The position numbers were made by a program, and so were the translations under genes. Below are positions 22,261-33,246 of a stretch of 64,000 bases of DNA, one piece after another; the first letter of the stretch is position 1, and the number at the start of each line of letters is the position of its first letter. The notes below the pieces were generated by a model. It did not search any database and was not told the origin of the DNA. It saw only the letters and a list, made by a program, of their open reading frames with translations. The stretch is from Mesodorylaimus sp. YZB2_4. Taxonomy: Eukaryota; Nematoda; Enoplea; Dorylaimida; Dorylaimidae. Where the stretch lies: assembly GCA_030248295.1 (NCBI GenBank), contig JASANH010000193.1:310001-374000 (forward strand), given 5' to 3'.

Positions 22261-24599
22261 TTCATTATGTCCCTGATAAGCATCGTTGAAGACCTGAACA
22301 AAGCAGTCTCCACGGTCAAAATTCAGCCTGTGCACATCATTGTTCGTAGGCTACAAAATCCCTCGAAGATAAGGAGAAGTAGCTGACCCTGCGAGGCAGT
22401 GACAATCGTGATCGCTATGGCGAGTCAGTTACTGTGATCGTGACGGATTTTGTGTCGACTGTCAAAGTGCGCTCAGGGCGTTTAGCAGTTAGTAAAACTG
22501 GAATTGGGCCTGTGGATGACGAAAGCGCGAGTGTGTGTGCAAGGCTGGCGCCAGTTCTGGGAATTTTCTTGTTTACCCATGATCCAAATGCTCCATGCCA
22601 CCGCATAGCTGACAGGGCCTTGAACTGACATGTACACTGCACACTGTCTCATGGCTGTCTTCCGTCAAGCTATCGATCGTTGAGGATAATAATCGTGCTG
22701 TGCGTTCCCAGGAAAACTTGCTGCGAAGTGGGTTGTGATCATGACGGCGGAAGTATTAGAACCAAACTTGGTTCCAGAGCGACAAAACGTGGCAGGTAGA
22801 GTCCAGATTTTCTATACAGTATTCTAGTAATAAAGTGTGATGCAAAATTGAGTGTGGATACCATATTCTCAATATAACCTTACCGAAGCTAGTGCCGCCA
22901 TTTTAGGGCGACGCAAATGGTTTCGACATTCGCGAAGTGAAAAGCGGGCGCGGAGTGGGACGAAACAGAAAAAGCGGTCGATAAGCGTCTACACCCTTTT
23001 GTGCGAAGTCCAAAAAAGAAGCAGAAGAAGATCCGCCAACCAAACTAAATTCGAGATCAAGATCAAGATCAAGGAGAATTCGAAGCTGGCCAGGAGAGCG
23101 AAGACAGCAAAGGCGAGGGCGAGGGCAAGGATAGCAAGTCTTATCCCGAATATTCCGGCGCTGATCGTAGCGGGATCATCGCCGAAGAGCTGGTCGCTGC
23201 CGCCTACAAGCCTGGTGGCACCGCGGACTTGGTCGAACAGGAAGAGCTGGATTTGGGACAACAGCTAGGCGAAATTGTCCAAGGAGAAATGGAAAGCGTG
23301 GGGGAGATCCGCAAATCAAGACTGCTCAGAAGGAAATACACGCCGATTCGAGCCATCCAGAGCAACCCTGACGACGAGCTGGAAATGCATCGTCTGATGT
23401 TCGGCGTCCAATCTTTGGCTTTGCAAAGCAGCGGACAGGACGCCCCGTCGATCGGCCTGGTGGGGACGAAGAGGAATGTGCACACGTGCCTTCGCTCGCC
23501 CTGTTTGGAGGAGAAGGAAGCCGAGCCACAAACTATGACCTCGGTCAAGGGTGCCGGGTCGAGGTTGTGCGAGAGAGCCCCTGGTGTCGGTGACGGGTGA
23601 AAGAAGGTGCTCCAGTGTGGTCAGTACAGTGACCGACACGGGCTCGATGTCTACCAGGAGGCCGGTGTCCTCGGCTTCCTCGGTCTCGCTGTCGATTTCG
23701 TCGTTGATAAATCTTCAGGGCGAGTCTGTGCTGGAAGAAAGTGCGAGGGAAAGGGTCTGAACAGCGTGGCCATGGACGACGGGTCAGTTGATGAGCCAAA
23801 CTGTGCTCGTCACTTGCAGTTGAATTAAAGATTGCAGACAGAATGGAGGAACTGATCACACCTGGCTTGAAAGATGTTTGGTTTCCCACTAATTTTGGTG
23901 CGTTTGCAATGACTTTTTTGATGTAAGCGCCAGTGCACACTGATAGTAATAAGACCCTTAGTGATGGATGCCATCTCTTGATGACTTTGCATCATAAGCC
24001 ATGAAGGACTCACCTAGTACTCGACGTGCTGCGAGTGGAGGACTGATGTCGCTCCTGCCAGGGCTGATATTGGGTCCTCTTCTAAGAAAATTGCGGGCGT
24101 GATATCAGGTCAGAAAGTTTAGGGCTTGGAGGCTCCACATCCCATAAAAAATGCCTTTTATCAAATGGAACACTTTTAGGCATTTGCTCCTACCTCTAGT
24201 GTATTAATTTTATACAGCAAATTTTGCACTATTACAGTATGACTAGCAACGGAAAGAAAAATCCAATATGAGAATTCTTATATCCAAACTTCTCGGTACT
24301 GAATTTGAATCTAACACTTTTTCTAACGTTATTTATCTAGCTCTGCTCCATTTCAAGATTCGACACACCCAGCAATGTTGACCTTGATGCATGGACCAAC
24401 TGCATAACGAAGTCTTGTTAGATCGTTTTTTGAACTCAACATTGATCCTAGGCTTCTGTTGTCAGCCAGCACGACGAACAGAATATGTCAGTCTACTGTA
24501 CACTGCTCGCCTAGGGCGAAGCTCGATTTCTCTGCCATTCGCGGCATCGCTAGTTCCCCCGTGCGGTTGGGTGTGGTCCTCTGAGATCTCGTGTCGATT
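22261..24599. other. Interval with an unassigned acidic open frame
   Basis: An open frame from 23049 to 23600 (plus) is acidic at first (DQDQDQGEFEAGQESEDSKG) and then ordinary in composition (GADRSGIIAEELVAAAYKPG, EQEELDLGQQLGEIVQ). It has no recognised domain, no good start, and a stop just upstream. It may be an exon or a decayed tail of a CK1-like gene; I cannot decide. The rest (22300-23040 and 23600-24590) shows nothing I can support. Confidence 0.3.
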
Positions 24600-25858
24600 A
24601 TGGACGCCCCTCACCATCACCACCATCAGCAGCACAACAGGCCCAAATCGTATCTGGCGCCGGACATGTGCCGCCGCGGAGACATCGTGAAACAACGATT
24701 CGAAGTGGTCAGCCTCCAGCCAAAGCGTCCTCTCGACGTAAGCTGACTGTTGTGTTTCAGATAGAAAAGCTCGGAGCGGGCACTTTCGGCCAAGTGTACA
24801 AAGTGATGGATACAAAAACGGGACGATTCTGGGCGCTGAAAGTGGAATCGAACAAGGCCAGGAAACCCGTGCTTCGAATGGACGTGGCCATCGCGAGGGC
24901 GATGATTGGTAAGTCACCCGTATCCCTTCCTACCAACAAGGGTCCATCGCCCTTGTTCCAGGCAAGACGCACTCTGCCACCTTCTTCGCGTGCGGACACG
25001 AGGAGAATTTCTCGTTCATGGTGACTGAGCTGCTGGGAAAGAACTTGGCCACGCGAAAACGAGCCAGCCCGGACGGCAGGTTCCCGTTGCGAACGGTCAT
25101 CCGAATCGGACTGCAGTCCGTGGACGCGCTGCGCGATTTGCACGATTGCGGCTTTCTTCACCGGGACGTCAAGCCGGTAAGCTTTTCCAATTGTACTATT
25201 GTGTCGTGGCCGCAAATTGTCTGTTTGTAGTCGAATCTGGCGACCGGCGTGGGCGACCACGAGCGACTGGTCTATCTGCTCGACTTCGGGCTGGCGCGAA
25301 AGTTCCTGGACGATCAAGGCCACATCTATCCCGCGCGATCAAAGGTCAATTTCCGCGGCACGATTCGGTACGCGTCGCCAAAGGCCCACATCCAACAGGT
25401 GAGCTGCCGGTCACTCCCGATCTTTGCGGTCACGCTTGACTTTTTTGTTCAGGAGCTGAGTCGAGGAGACGATCTCTGGTCTCTGCTCTACAGCTTGATC
25501 GACCTGCACATCGGTCGCCTGCCGTGGCACAACCTCCGAGATATGAAAAGAGTCGGCGAGGCCAAGATGCAGACGTCGTGCGAAAAGTTGTGTCGCGGAT
25601 TCCCGGCCGAGTGGAAGCTGGTCTACGCCATGTGCAAGACGCTGGGGTAAGTGCGTGCTCGCTGCTGAACCATGCGAGGGTCATTTCTGTTCTCGTTTTA
25701 GCTACGAATCTGTGCCCGAGTACGAGTTCATCAAGTCCTCCTTAAACGGCGTCTCGAAAGCACGACCGGGCGGCCTGATCGATGTGAAACAGTTGACAAC
25801 GGTGCCCTGGGAATGGGACGCTCCGGCGGGTGAGCGAGACGCGAGTACGATGAGCTAA
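24600..25858 (+). CDS. CK1/TTBK-like protein kinase, intact
   Basis: Ser/Thr kinase of the casein kinase 1 / tau-tubulin kinase group. Exons: 24600-24707, 24761-24908, 24962-25176, 25231-25398, 25453-25646, 25702-25858; 329 residues. Motifs in order: glycine loop GAGTFGQVY (residues 41-49), VAIK lysine Lys63 in ALKVES, HRD at 152-154 in LHRDVKPSN, DFG at 175-177, FRGTIRYASP activation segment, then DDLWSLLYSLI. All catalytic residues are present, so it should be active. Exon 1 begins with a His/Gln-rich run. The first donor must be GTG|GTCAGC (53-base intron); the stronger GTAAGC at 24738 would leave a 23-base intron. The tail is short (about 35 residues after the domain), typical of the minimal CK1-like kinases expanded in nematodes, many of which are sperm-enriched. 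Two decayed relatives lie upstream. Confidence 0.92.
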
Positions 25859-26090
25859 GTGATTCGAAGCTGTGACCACTCTGCTTTCTGTTTTTAAAGA
25901 ATCTGATGTGAAAATGACGCACTCATCATGTTGACTATTGGAGTCCAAACTTTCCCCGCCGCTTTCTTTATTCATTGGTCAGTCCTCGAGGTTTTTAGCC
26001 TCGCGATCGCTGACTTGAGAACATGATAGAGTTGGTTTAGAGCACAGCAACGGAATAAGAACAGATGCGGGCAGGTGATAATCCTATCTA

Positions 26091-27479
26091 ATAACCCTAT
26101 CTCCAGAAGCTGAGACATTCCTGCAGTCCTACGATCTAGCCGATACTATTCCGTATGCTTCTGAGTCCCGTATTGTCGACATTCTAATTGGCGCAGAATA
26201 CTGGGATCAAATCTTCGCTGACTCCAGTGTCTCAGTGCCGGGAAGCACTCCGCTATTTCTCATTCCTTCTCGTCTGGGGTGGATCCTCACTGGAAAAGGA
26301 GAATCACCAACTCCCTTTACTACGAACGAATCTACGAACATCATCTCGCATACGACGCTTCTCTTCACGAACACGCTCTCTCAAATCGATTCGCCTTTTC
26401 TGAACTCTTTCGACTCGCATGCCATAAACATGGCCAATCCTTCGACAAATTTGAAACCTGAACAAATCGGAATTTGTGACTGTTCATCTGATGCTAACGA
26501 TAAATCGGTACTACGCAAGTTCGAGAATGATCTACACTCTACAATATCGCCTAGCGTCGTCCCTGGAAATTCAAGTCCAACAGACACAGCATCGCCATAT
26601 GACTCCTTGGAAACTGTCGCTACTCTCATCTCGAGTCTGAAAGAACCTGATTTCTTCTTCAAGTCGCCCAACGAGTGGCCCGCTCCTCTGAAAATCTCAG
26701 CTCCTGACGTCATCGATTCACCGTTTCTTCCTGTGGCAACAGTAGCCCATGATCTACGAAATTGCGAAAGTACGCCATCAAAGAAAAGTTTGAATCTACA
26801 CACCTTCGTCGACGCAGAGGGCATCATCCGATGTACGAGTACCTCACGTTTGGCCAAAGCCGATCTTCTGGCCACAGCAAAGAATTCTGTACTGCTTCTA
26901 AAACGAAATGTATCTTCTCGCCCTCTCAATTTCGGCACTAATGTCCGCCTGAAACACATTGGAGTTTCGCATACTCCGCCCGCTATTCGGCAAAGGATTG
27001 GTAAACCCATTCGTCAACCGATCGCTTCCTCCGTCATTCGAAATCGCTTGGTACGAAAACGCCTTGATGGTGGCTCATATCCTGCTCACCTGTTTACTCC
27101 TATTCCCGGTGTCCAAGTCATGAAAACGCTCCCTGCCGCTGACCCCGGCTATCCTGGTCGCCTCCTGGTCAAGACGAAAGTCGACTTGGAGAAGAACTTG
27201 AACTGCATCGTGTCCTATCCCACGATTTGTGCATTGAGCCTCACCCCTACGTCCCTAATGAAGAAACTTCGCTGGCCGCATCGCAAATCTCGGATCAAGT
27301 CCTGCTGTGCTCCGCATCTTGGAGAAATTGTCCCAAAATCGCCCTCCCTGAATGCAATGGCCCATTGGCAAAATCGTCGCTTTGAAATGCGGAACAGATG
27401 GAGAAGCTTTCAGTGCTACCATCCGAGTCTCGTCTGGATGAGCGATTCGTCGCCCTATCCAGAATCTGTATCCTCTTGA
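26091..27479 (+). mobile_element. BEL/Pao retrotransposon fragment, internal deletion derivative
   Basis: One open frame of about 460 codons runs to a stop at 27479. Its start (DILIGAEYWDQIF, then PSRLGWILTGKGE) matches the protease-distal block that the complete BEL/Pao element shows at about 35600-35700 (LGWILTGR). The frame continues into a polymerase N-terminal block (LRKFENDLH) and then jumps to pre-integrase sequence (DAEGIIRC, HIGVSHTPPAIRQR, RKRLDGGSYPAHLFTPIPGV). The reverse transcriptase and RNase H domains are missing, and the integrase catalytic core is degenerate. No flanking LTRs were recognised. Divergence from the 31-38 kb element shows it is a different subfamily. Confidence 0.7.
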
Positions 27480-28439
27480 ATGCGCAGCCTCGCATGCACA
27501 ACAGTCAGATGTATTGAGCATGCAAATACGTCTGAGATCTATCTACTGTATGTCTTATATAAAGGTCGTTCGTCGAGTTTATCTAAATACGTATCTAAAG
27601 TTTGATCGGAAAGTTTGGTTTTCGCATGAATAACTCTTCTGTAGTATCTAAACGCTCCCTTCTCTCTTTTTGGTAGACTAATCCCACTATAATATACAAT
27701 ACCTTTCTGATAGAACCCCCTCGTGAGCAAATCCCTTCAGGAATCCATGAACTCTGGTCCCAACTTTTCCCTTCCCTGGGCGTCTCTCGCCCGCCGGAGT
27801 GTCGCGACGGAGCGCGATGGATTCAACGCTCACATTACAGCCCAGGAGAAGCATCGTCGATCCGTGACTTTACGATTTGACTCTTTTCCTCTTTTATGCC
27901 TAGTTCGCTCTCCTGTGGCTCATTCTTCGTTCTGTCTCCGACCAGAGTGGTCGCCTGCTTATCTTTGTCCGAAAAAGACAGTGTAACGAAGCTGTGATAT
28001 ATTCAGTCTCTCTCCTCTAGCCGACCTGAGCAGTCGGTTCTCTCGTCGCTCTCTTCATCTACGCTTCCACAACGCTCCTCTCGCTACAGAGACAAACTTC
28101 ATGTTTTATTTTCATTTGCTTGTCGGAAATGCAAGGTTGTATGAAGTTTCTTTATTACTTCAGCCGTGTAGACTGGCAAAGCAGAAATTTGCGCACTGCA
28201 AGGACACGAAATGGCAACCAGAGAATATGTATTCTTATTCTTGCACTACAAGAGGCCTAAGAGTATCAAAGAATGAGTATTTTCCTGCAGCACTTTGCTG
28301 AGTCATTACGATGACACGTAGCTTGCCTACTGTACTGCAGGTGTGAATGGACTGTACAATTTCCTGTGCTTCCTCCCACTCTACCCTCATGGATCTGCCA
28401 GTATGTGGCGTGGTATGCCGGCGACGGTCGTGCCAGGGC
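27480..28439. other. No supported gene
   Basis: Short open frames only, including minus-strand 27539-27730, without recognisable motifs or matched splice sites. It may include the 3' remains of the BEL/Pao fragment. Confidence 0.4.
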
Positions 28440-30480
28440 ATGTCGGGCGTGACGGACAAGCACGAAGCTTTGGGACTGACAGCCCCGATCAGTGACATCG
28501 CCACGACGGAGGAAGGTAAGTGCATTAGCTGAGCCTTCAAAAATGTGGAAGAACGTTCCGTTTTCCCATGTGTCTCTGTTGAGGAGAATGTTTTTAGATG
28601 CAAAAATGCGTCGGAGTTCGAGTGTACAATGTGAGGAAGGGTGACTAAGTTTTGACTGTCTGAATTGGCCTCCTGTGAGCATCACCAATTGATCTTTGAT
28701 ACGGAAAAATTATGACAGGAACGCGTTCAAAGTAATCACTGTGTCGGGGAGTTAAAAACATTTGCGGCACTGGGAACCCATGATGGCTTACATTCAGTTT
28801 GCTAATGAGTCCCTTTCACGTCCTTGATGTTTGTATACTCGGAATGCGTCCAGCGGGAATTCCAACACGTTTCTCTATCGGTTTGTAAAGTTTATTTCTG
28901 TTCTCAAATAACTTTTAAAATTATTTTTCAAAGTAAAGGGTGAGAAACACAGCAGAATTTTACCAGGCCAGGATCTACAGTCTCTAAAGTAGAGCAGCAC
29001 ACTCGAGCTCACGTGATAATCCCATTTGCTGCTGGCGTTTTTTGGCCTCAAAAATTTCGCTTGAGTTTGAATTTCGAAAAGAAGCTCTGAAAAGGAGAGC
29101 CTCGTAAAATACGGGTATGCAGTGGTCTCATCGTCAGCCTCCTTCAAAGCAGTTTGAACACTCGAAGTAGGGCTCAGTGCCAGCGATTCAGAGGTCACTC
29201 AGACCAGACAGTCTTCTGCCCATTGACCGTGAGTTCTGTTAGCCTGTATTGATCGCCTTTCTCCCAGATCCTGTTTTCCCTGAGACCACGACAAGCCAAC
29301 CTGTCAGTTCACCTGGTGTAGGACATTCCTTTATAACTCGATCACCTCCCGAGCTCAACGAGCTCACCGTTGAGAGCCGTTGATCGAGTAAAAGACTCAA
29401 CCTAGCTCAAAACCTCGCAACATTAAAGACGAGCATAATTGTGACAGGCCATTCGTGATCACGGATACACTATTACGTGATGAGAACCCGCAAACTGCTT
29501 ATAACACTGCGGGTCACGTGATTTGCGGGCGACCCACAGACATTGTAAAGTACTGTAGACGTGGCCAGCAGCACATCGTCACTGTAGTGTCGTGGAGTGC
29601 GACAAGTGGCATCGCTTTCGAATGCGAATTTCAACGAGGAAGTTTGAGCTCAATCGCATTCCTTTCTAGAATTTTTGCTTCTAGATTTGGAAACTTATCA
29701 AAGATGAGTGAAAATTGAGTGCGCTTGCCAGACGTTGTGGTTCGAAATATATTCGCCCACCTGGGCGGTCGTGATGCGTGGGCGGCGTCGCAGACGTGTC
29801 TCCAGTGGCGATCGATTGGAATGATGGCTCGAGCGGGGTTGCAGACTCTGCGCTTGTGCGATTTCTACGTGGACTTGGTGATGAAGGATCGATTCATCGA
29901 GCGTCCCGTGTTCCATCGTCGCTTGGACCTGGCCGGGTTGATCTTGTTGAGGACGAATGTGGTCAAGAAGCTGACCGAGTGGCTGGCCGAGATGTGTCCG
30001 AATGTGAGCCGCCTGGTATTCCGCAATCACGTCCGACGTGGACGCAGCGAGGGTCGTCTGCCGCAACCGTCTCGACTACACGTGTTTATTATTAACGAGT
30101 TGATGAGTCATCTGGTGCGTTTGTGGCCGAAAGTGGAGATGTTGGACGTGAGTGGAAAAATCGTGGATGTGCGGGCCCTGCATCAGGTCAAATACTGGCC
30201 CAATTTCATGGAAATTCGTTTGTCCGGTGCCGACCTGTCCTACAACATGCTCACCACGCGATACCGAGTGGCCGACGCCCTCTGCAAGACCTTCTGGGCC
30301 CATCCCCTGACCGCCCTGCGAATCAGCAATTTGCAATTGAGCTTCGATCTGAAATTCACGAGGATGACGGACCTTAAGGTGAGGCGTGACACGTGCATTT
30401 CGACACTCAAATTGACTTTTTGGCAGGCGTTGAACAACAAATGGTTGACGACCATTTCCTGCCGTGTCTGTTCAAAATGA
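28440..30480 (+). CDS. F-box-like protein (probable), first exon uncertain
   Basis: The main exon 29720-30378 encodes VRLPDVVVRNIFAHLGGRDA then ASQTCLQWR, which fits the F-box pattern (LPDxxxxxIFxxLxxxDxxxxxxxCxxW), followed by about 190 residues of Leu-rich sequence without clear repeat units. A 48-base intron (30379-30426) precedes the last exon 30427-30480, giving a TGA end. F-box proteins recruit substrates to SCF ubiquitin ligases through Skp1. The 5' end is uncertain: an in-frame TGA (29716-29718) separates the nearest ATG (29704) from the F-box. A candidate exon 28440-28515 (MSGVTDKHEALGLTAPISD...) ends in phase 1 at a strong GTAAGT donor and fits the acceptor TTGAG|TG at 29719, but that acceptor has a poor pyrimidine tract. 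If this join is wrong, the gene may be disabled. Confidence 0.6.
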
Positions 30481-30689
30481 GCATGTTAAGTCAACGCAAT
30501 CACATCGGCCGTCTCTCCTGACGTGCACCTACCACTGTGTACAAGTTGCGTGATAAGTTACCGCCTTTTTTTCAACGTGTATTACGCAATAATGCGTTGC
30601 CACCACGTGATGTGGATGATAACGTTCGATTCAACGTCTTTTTCTATATCATATGGAGCTACTTGATATGTCCCTGCCCTCTCTAAAGT

Positions 30690-31072
30690 CGACTAAAATG
30701 TTCAAAAGTAGAGGACCCGCGATTATTATCCTGCATGAAAGGTAATATTGGCTGATAAAAATTTCGAATCTTCTTGATGCGGCACATCACATTAGTTAGC
30801 TCAACTCGTGGCTTGGCTTGGTTGCATTTTGCTGATTCAGTCATAGTTTGGGTTGGAATTCGTGAAATAGAGAAAACTGCTTTGGTTTTAGTCGACCGTG
30901 GAGTCACAATCAATACAAAAAGTTACTGAGACTCGATTTTGAAGGTACTAGTTGACATTTTGGCTCTACCTGTCCTTGGAAATCAATTACGGACTAAGGA
31001 TCAACTAAGGGTGTCGCACGTGCAGCTAAATCGACATCAGCCATTTCAGAGAGCTGTTTCAAAAAATTGCGG
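30690..31072 (+). pseudogene. mariner/Tc1-like transposase remnant, left part
   Basis: On the plus strand the sequence around 30800-30930 reads SVIVWVGIREIEKTALVLVD followed by RGVTINTKSY, matching the SVMVWG...GKTPLVFVDxGVKIN block of mariner transposases, then a DSILKVL block. Near 31015-31060, after a frame change, GARAAKSTS corresponds to the GAPAH.AKST block. There are stops and frame changes throughout. The remnant is cut at the BEL/Pao target site (31073) and resumes at 38441. Confidence 0.7.
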
Positions 31073-31077
31073 AAAGG
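31073..31077. repeat. Target-site duplication, left copy (AAAGG)
   Basis: AAAGG directly precedes the LTR start TGTCGTG and is repeated at 38436-38440 directly after the other LTR. A 5-bp duplication fits LTR retrotransposon integration. Confidence 0.9.
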
Positions 31078-31396
31078 TGTCGTGTAGGCGCAGTGGAAGT
31101 AGATGTTGTTAACACGACATAGCAGAATGACGTGGAGGCCGTGCGTCGTGTGGAATAGAAAGGCTGAGAGAGGCACAACCTTTCGCTCTTGAACCCAAAG
31201 TAACAAGTGAACAGCAAACCATAAACAAGGGCCTACTGCAATTACATGACAAAGAAAACCGGTGTATTTCCTATTATCAAAGGGTGAGGTGGATAGGTGG
31301 TCTTATTACAAGGGCAAAGGGCAGGTAGTCCGACAATGTCAATAAAGAAGAAACTGGAATAAGTGCGCAAGAACTCGCGAATGTATCTTCGCGACA
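31078..31396 (-). repeat. BEL/Pao 3' LTR (left side)
   Basis: 319 bases, plus-strand ends TGTCGTGT...TTCGCGACA, with TG...CA termini. Differs from the right LTR at three positions (near 31167, 31244 and 31338). Confidence 0.95.
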
Positions 31397-32029
31397 CTCC
31401 TCAGGCCAAAAAAGGTGGTTGGAAACTCAGAAAGCATAAGCTACTAGGTTGATGCACACAAATCCCTAACTCAACCCAAAAAACCTACTCTCACACCATT
31501 CCCACGCAGTACCCCAGTCATCTAACATCTACCAAAATGAGCCACATAACGGCAAATCAGCACAAAGAAACGTGTTAATTAGCATGAACACCGTCGTACA
31601 TACCACGAACATAATTTTATACCTGCATCCGAGATCTCATTGTATATCACACCCCAAAATATCTTTTAACCCAAAAATTCACTCTTGTACAACCCCACAC
31701 TAATCCCCAAATTTCGTACCCCCATCCTAAACATTAAATAAGGCACCAAATCCTAACGCCCTCATCTCACAGACGAAACACACACTTTGCTCAGCAGCAA
31801 CAATCGAGTCAGAACGGATTATGAGAAGCCTTGTGTAGCTCACACCTGTAAAATGGCCACACAAACGAAAAATGTCTGAGACCGGCTGAGCCAAACTCAG
31901 GGGACTTCCATGAACACCCAAATGTCAGAGAGCATCGTGCAACTGAACAGATCCCTTTACGGCGCTACTGGGTGGTTCACGCCCAAAAGAGCCCTGTTAC
32001 AGCATACCTGCCACGATAAACTACGATGC

Positions 32030-33246
32030 TTAATGCGATAGGTCCTCCGCCTCAAGGCTACCCCTGACTCGCTCCGAAGCCCGTGCAGCAGCTGCTCTGA
32101 CTGGACGATTCCGACTAGTCGTGGATGAGGCTGTGACTGCAGCTGGCACCTCCGCTGAAGGAGCCTCTTGCTCCGAATCAGTGATGCTACTACCTTCCAA
32201 CGGGTACAAATGAGCTAACGAGCGCAAGACAGAATGCCCTGTGGGCAATACAATTTTCGCGGACCGGATTTCCCCATCGGAATCCTTCTGCAAGGACAGA
32301 ACACGAGCTAGTTTCCAGGACCCACGTGGGCCTTCATTTTCAACCAAAACAACATCTCCAATCGCGGGAACAAATGGAGAGCTTGTTTTAAATAACGTTG
32401 CGGTCGTTCTCTCAAGCTCAACAAATACTGATCGCGCCACTGTTCCCAGAAACGTTCCAAATGCCTCTGACCCTTCTTCCATGAGTCAAGCAACTTATCA
32501 GAAGAAGACAACCCTTGCACATAATTTGGGTCCTGCGCCTCCGCCAGATCAACTACAGGCATTCCGGTACCCACATTGAGCGACAAGAAATGAGCAGGAG
32601 TCAGAGCATGACCAGAAGCGAAGTCAGAGCCGACATACGTTAGCGGACGTGAATTCACTACAGCCCCGATTTGCGAAACCAGAGTCTGAAGCTGAGTGAG
32701 ACTAAAGCATAGTCGAACAAAGCTCTTTCGCATACACTGCTTGACGATCCGCACCAAACGCTCATAGAATCCCCCCGCGCCAGGGGGCCCTCTTGACGAT
32801 GAAGTTCCACTTGATCGACTGGTCACTGATGTAAGTTAGAACCGTCTCATCGCGGATAATGCGTCTCCACACGAGGTCGAGAGCCGACTGCGCCAACTTA
32901 AAGTGAGCGGCATTATCAGACCAAATCGCAGAAGGCTTACCCCTATGGGCAACAAAACGCTGAAACGCGAGGGGAAGTCCTCAGCGGTCATGTCCACCAC
33001 GACTTCCAAGTGCACTGCCCGCGTCGATAAGCACGTGAACAGACAAATCCATACCTTCCCCACATCCCTTACCATCAGAGGACCGAAATAATCGAGACCC
33101 GTGTAGGTAAATGCTGGTGAGGCAACAACGCGGCACTGTGGATAGGCAGGCATATGAGGCACCTTATACGGTCCTTCATCAAACCGACGACAATGCAAAC
33201 ATGACCGAATAAGCTTGAAAACCTGCGATCTCCCAGACGGTATTCA
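32030..33246 (-). pseudogene. BEL/Pao integrase and C-terminal domain, three frames
   Basis: After the TGA at 33244-33246 the frame continues open with the HHCC-domain end (CLHCRRFD) and the first part of the catalytic core (YTGLDYFGPL, TRAVHLEVV). Near 32950 the coding frame moves; SDNAAHF, which carries the second catalytic Asp, is read in the new frame to near 32775. There it moves back for GGFYERLV with the catalytic Glu. Near 32400 a third shift leads to the C-terminal GDVVLVENEGPRGSWKLARV domain, ending at 32030. The shifts lie at runs of T, G and A. Confidence 0.85.

Noticed and set aside
24717-24760. Use of the strong donor GTAAGC at 24738 in the kinase gene
   Set aside because: It would leave an intron of only 23 bases and insert ten residues before the glycine loop; the GTCAGC donor gives a 53-base intron and a family-like FEV-IEKLG join.
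27539-27730. Minus-strand open frame of 63 codons beside the BEL/Pao fragment
   Set aside because: No motif, no partner exon, and its length is within chance expectation.
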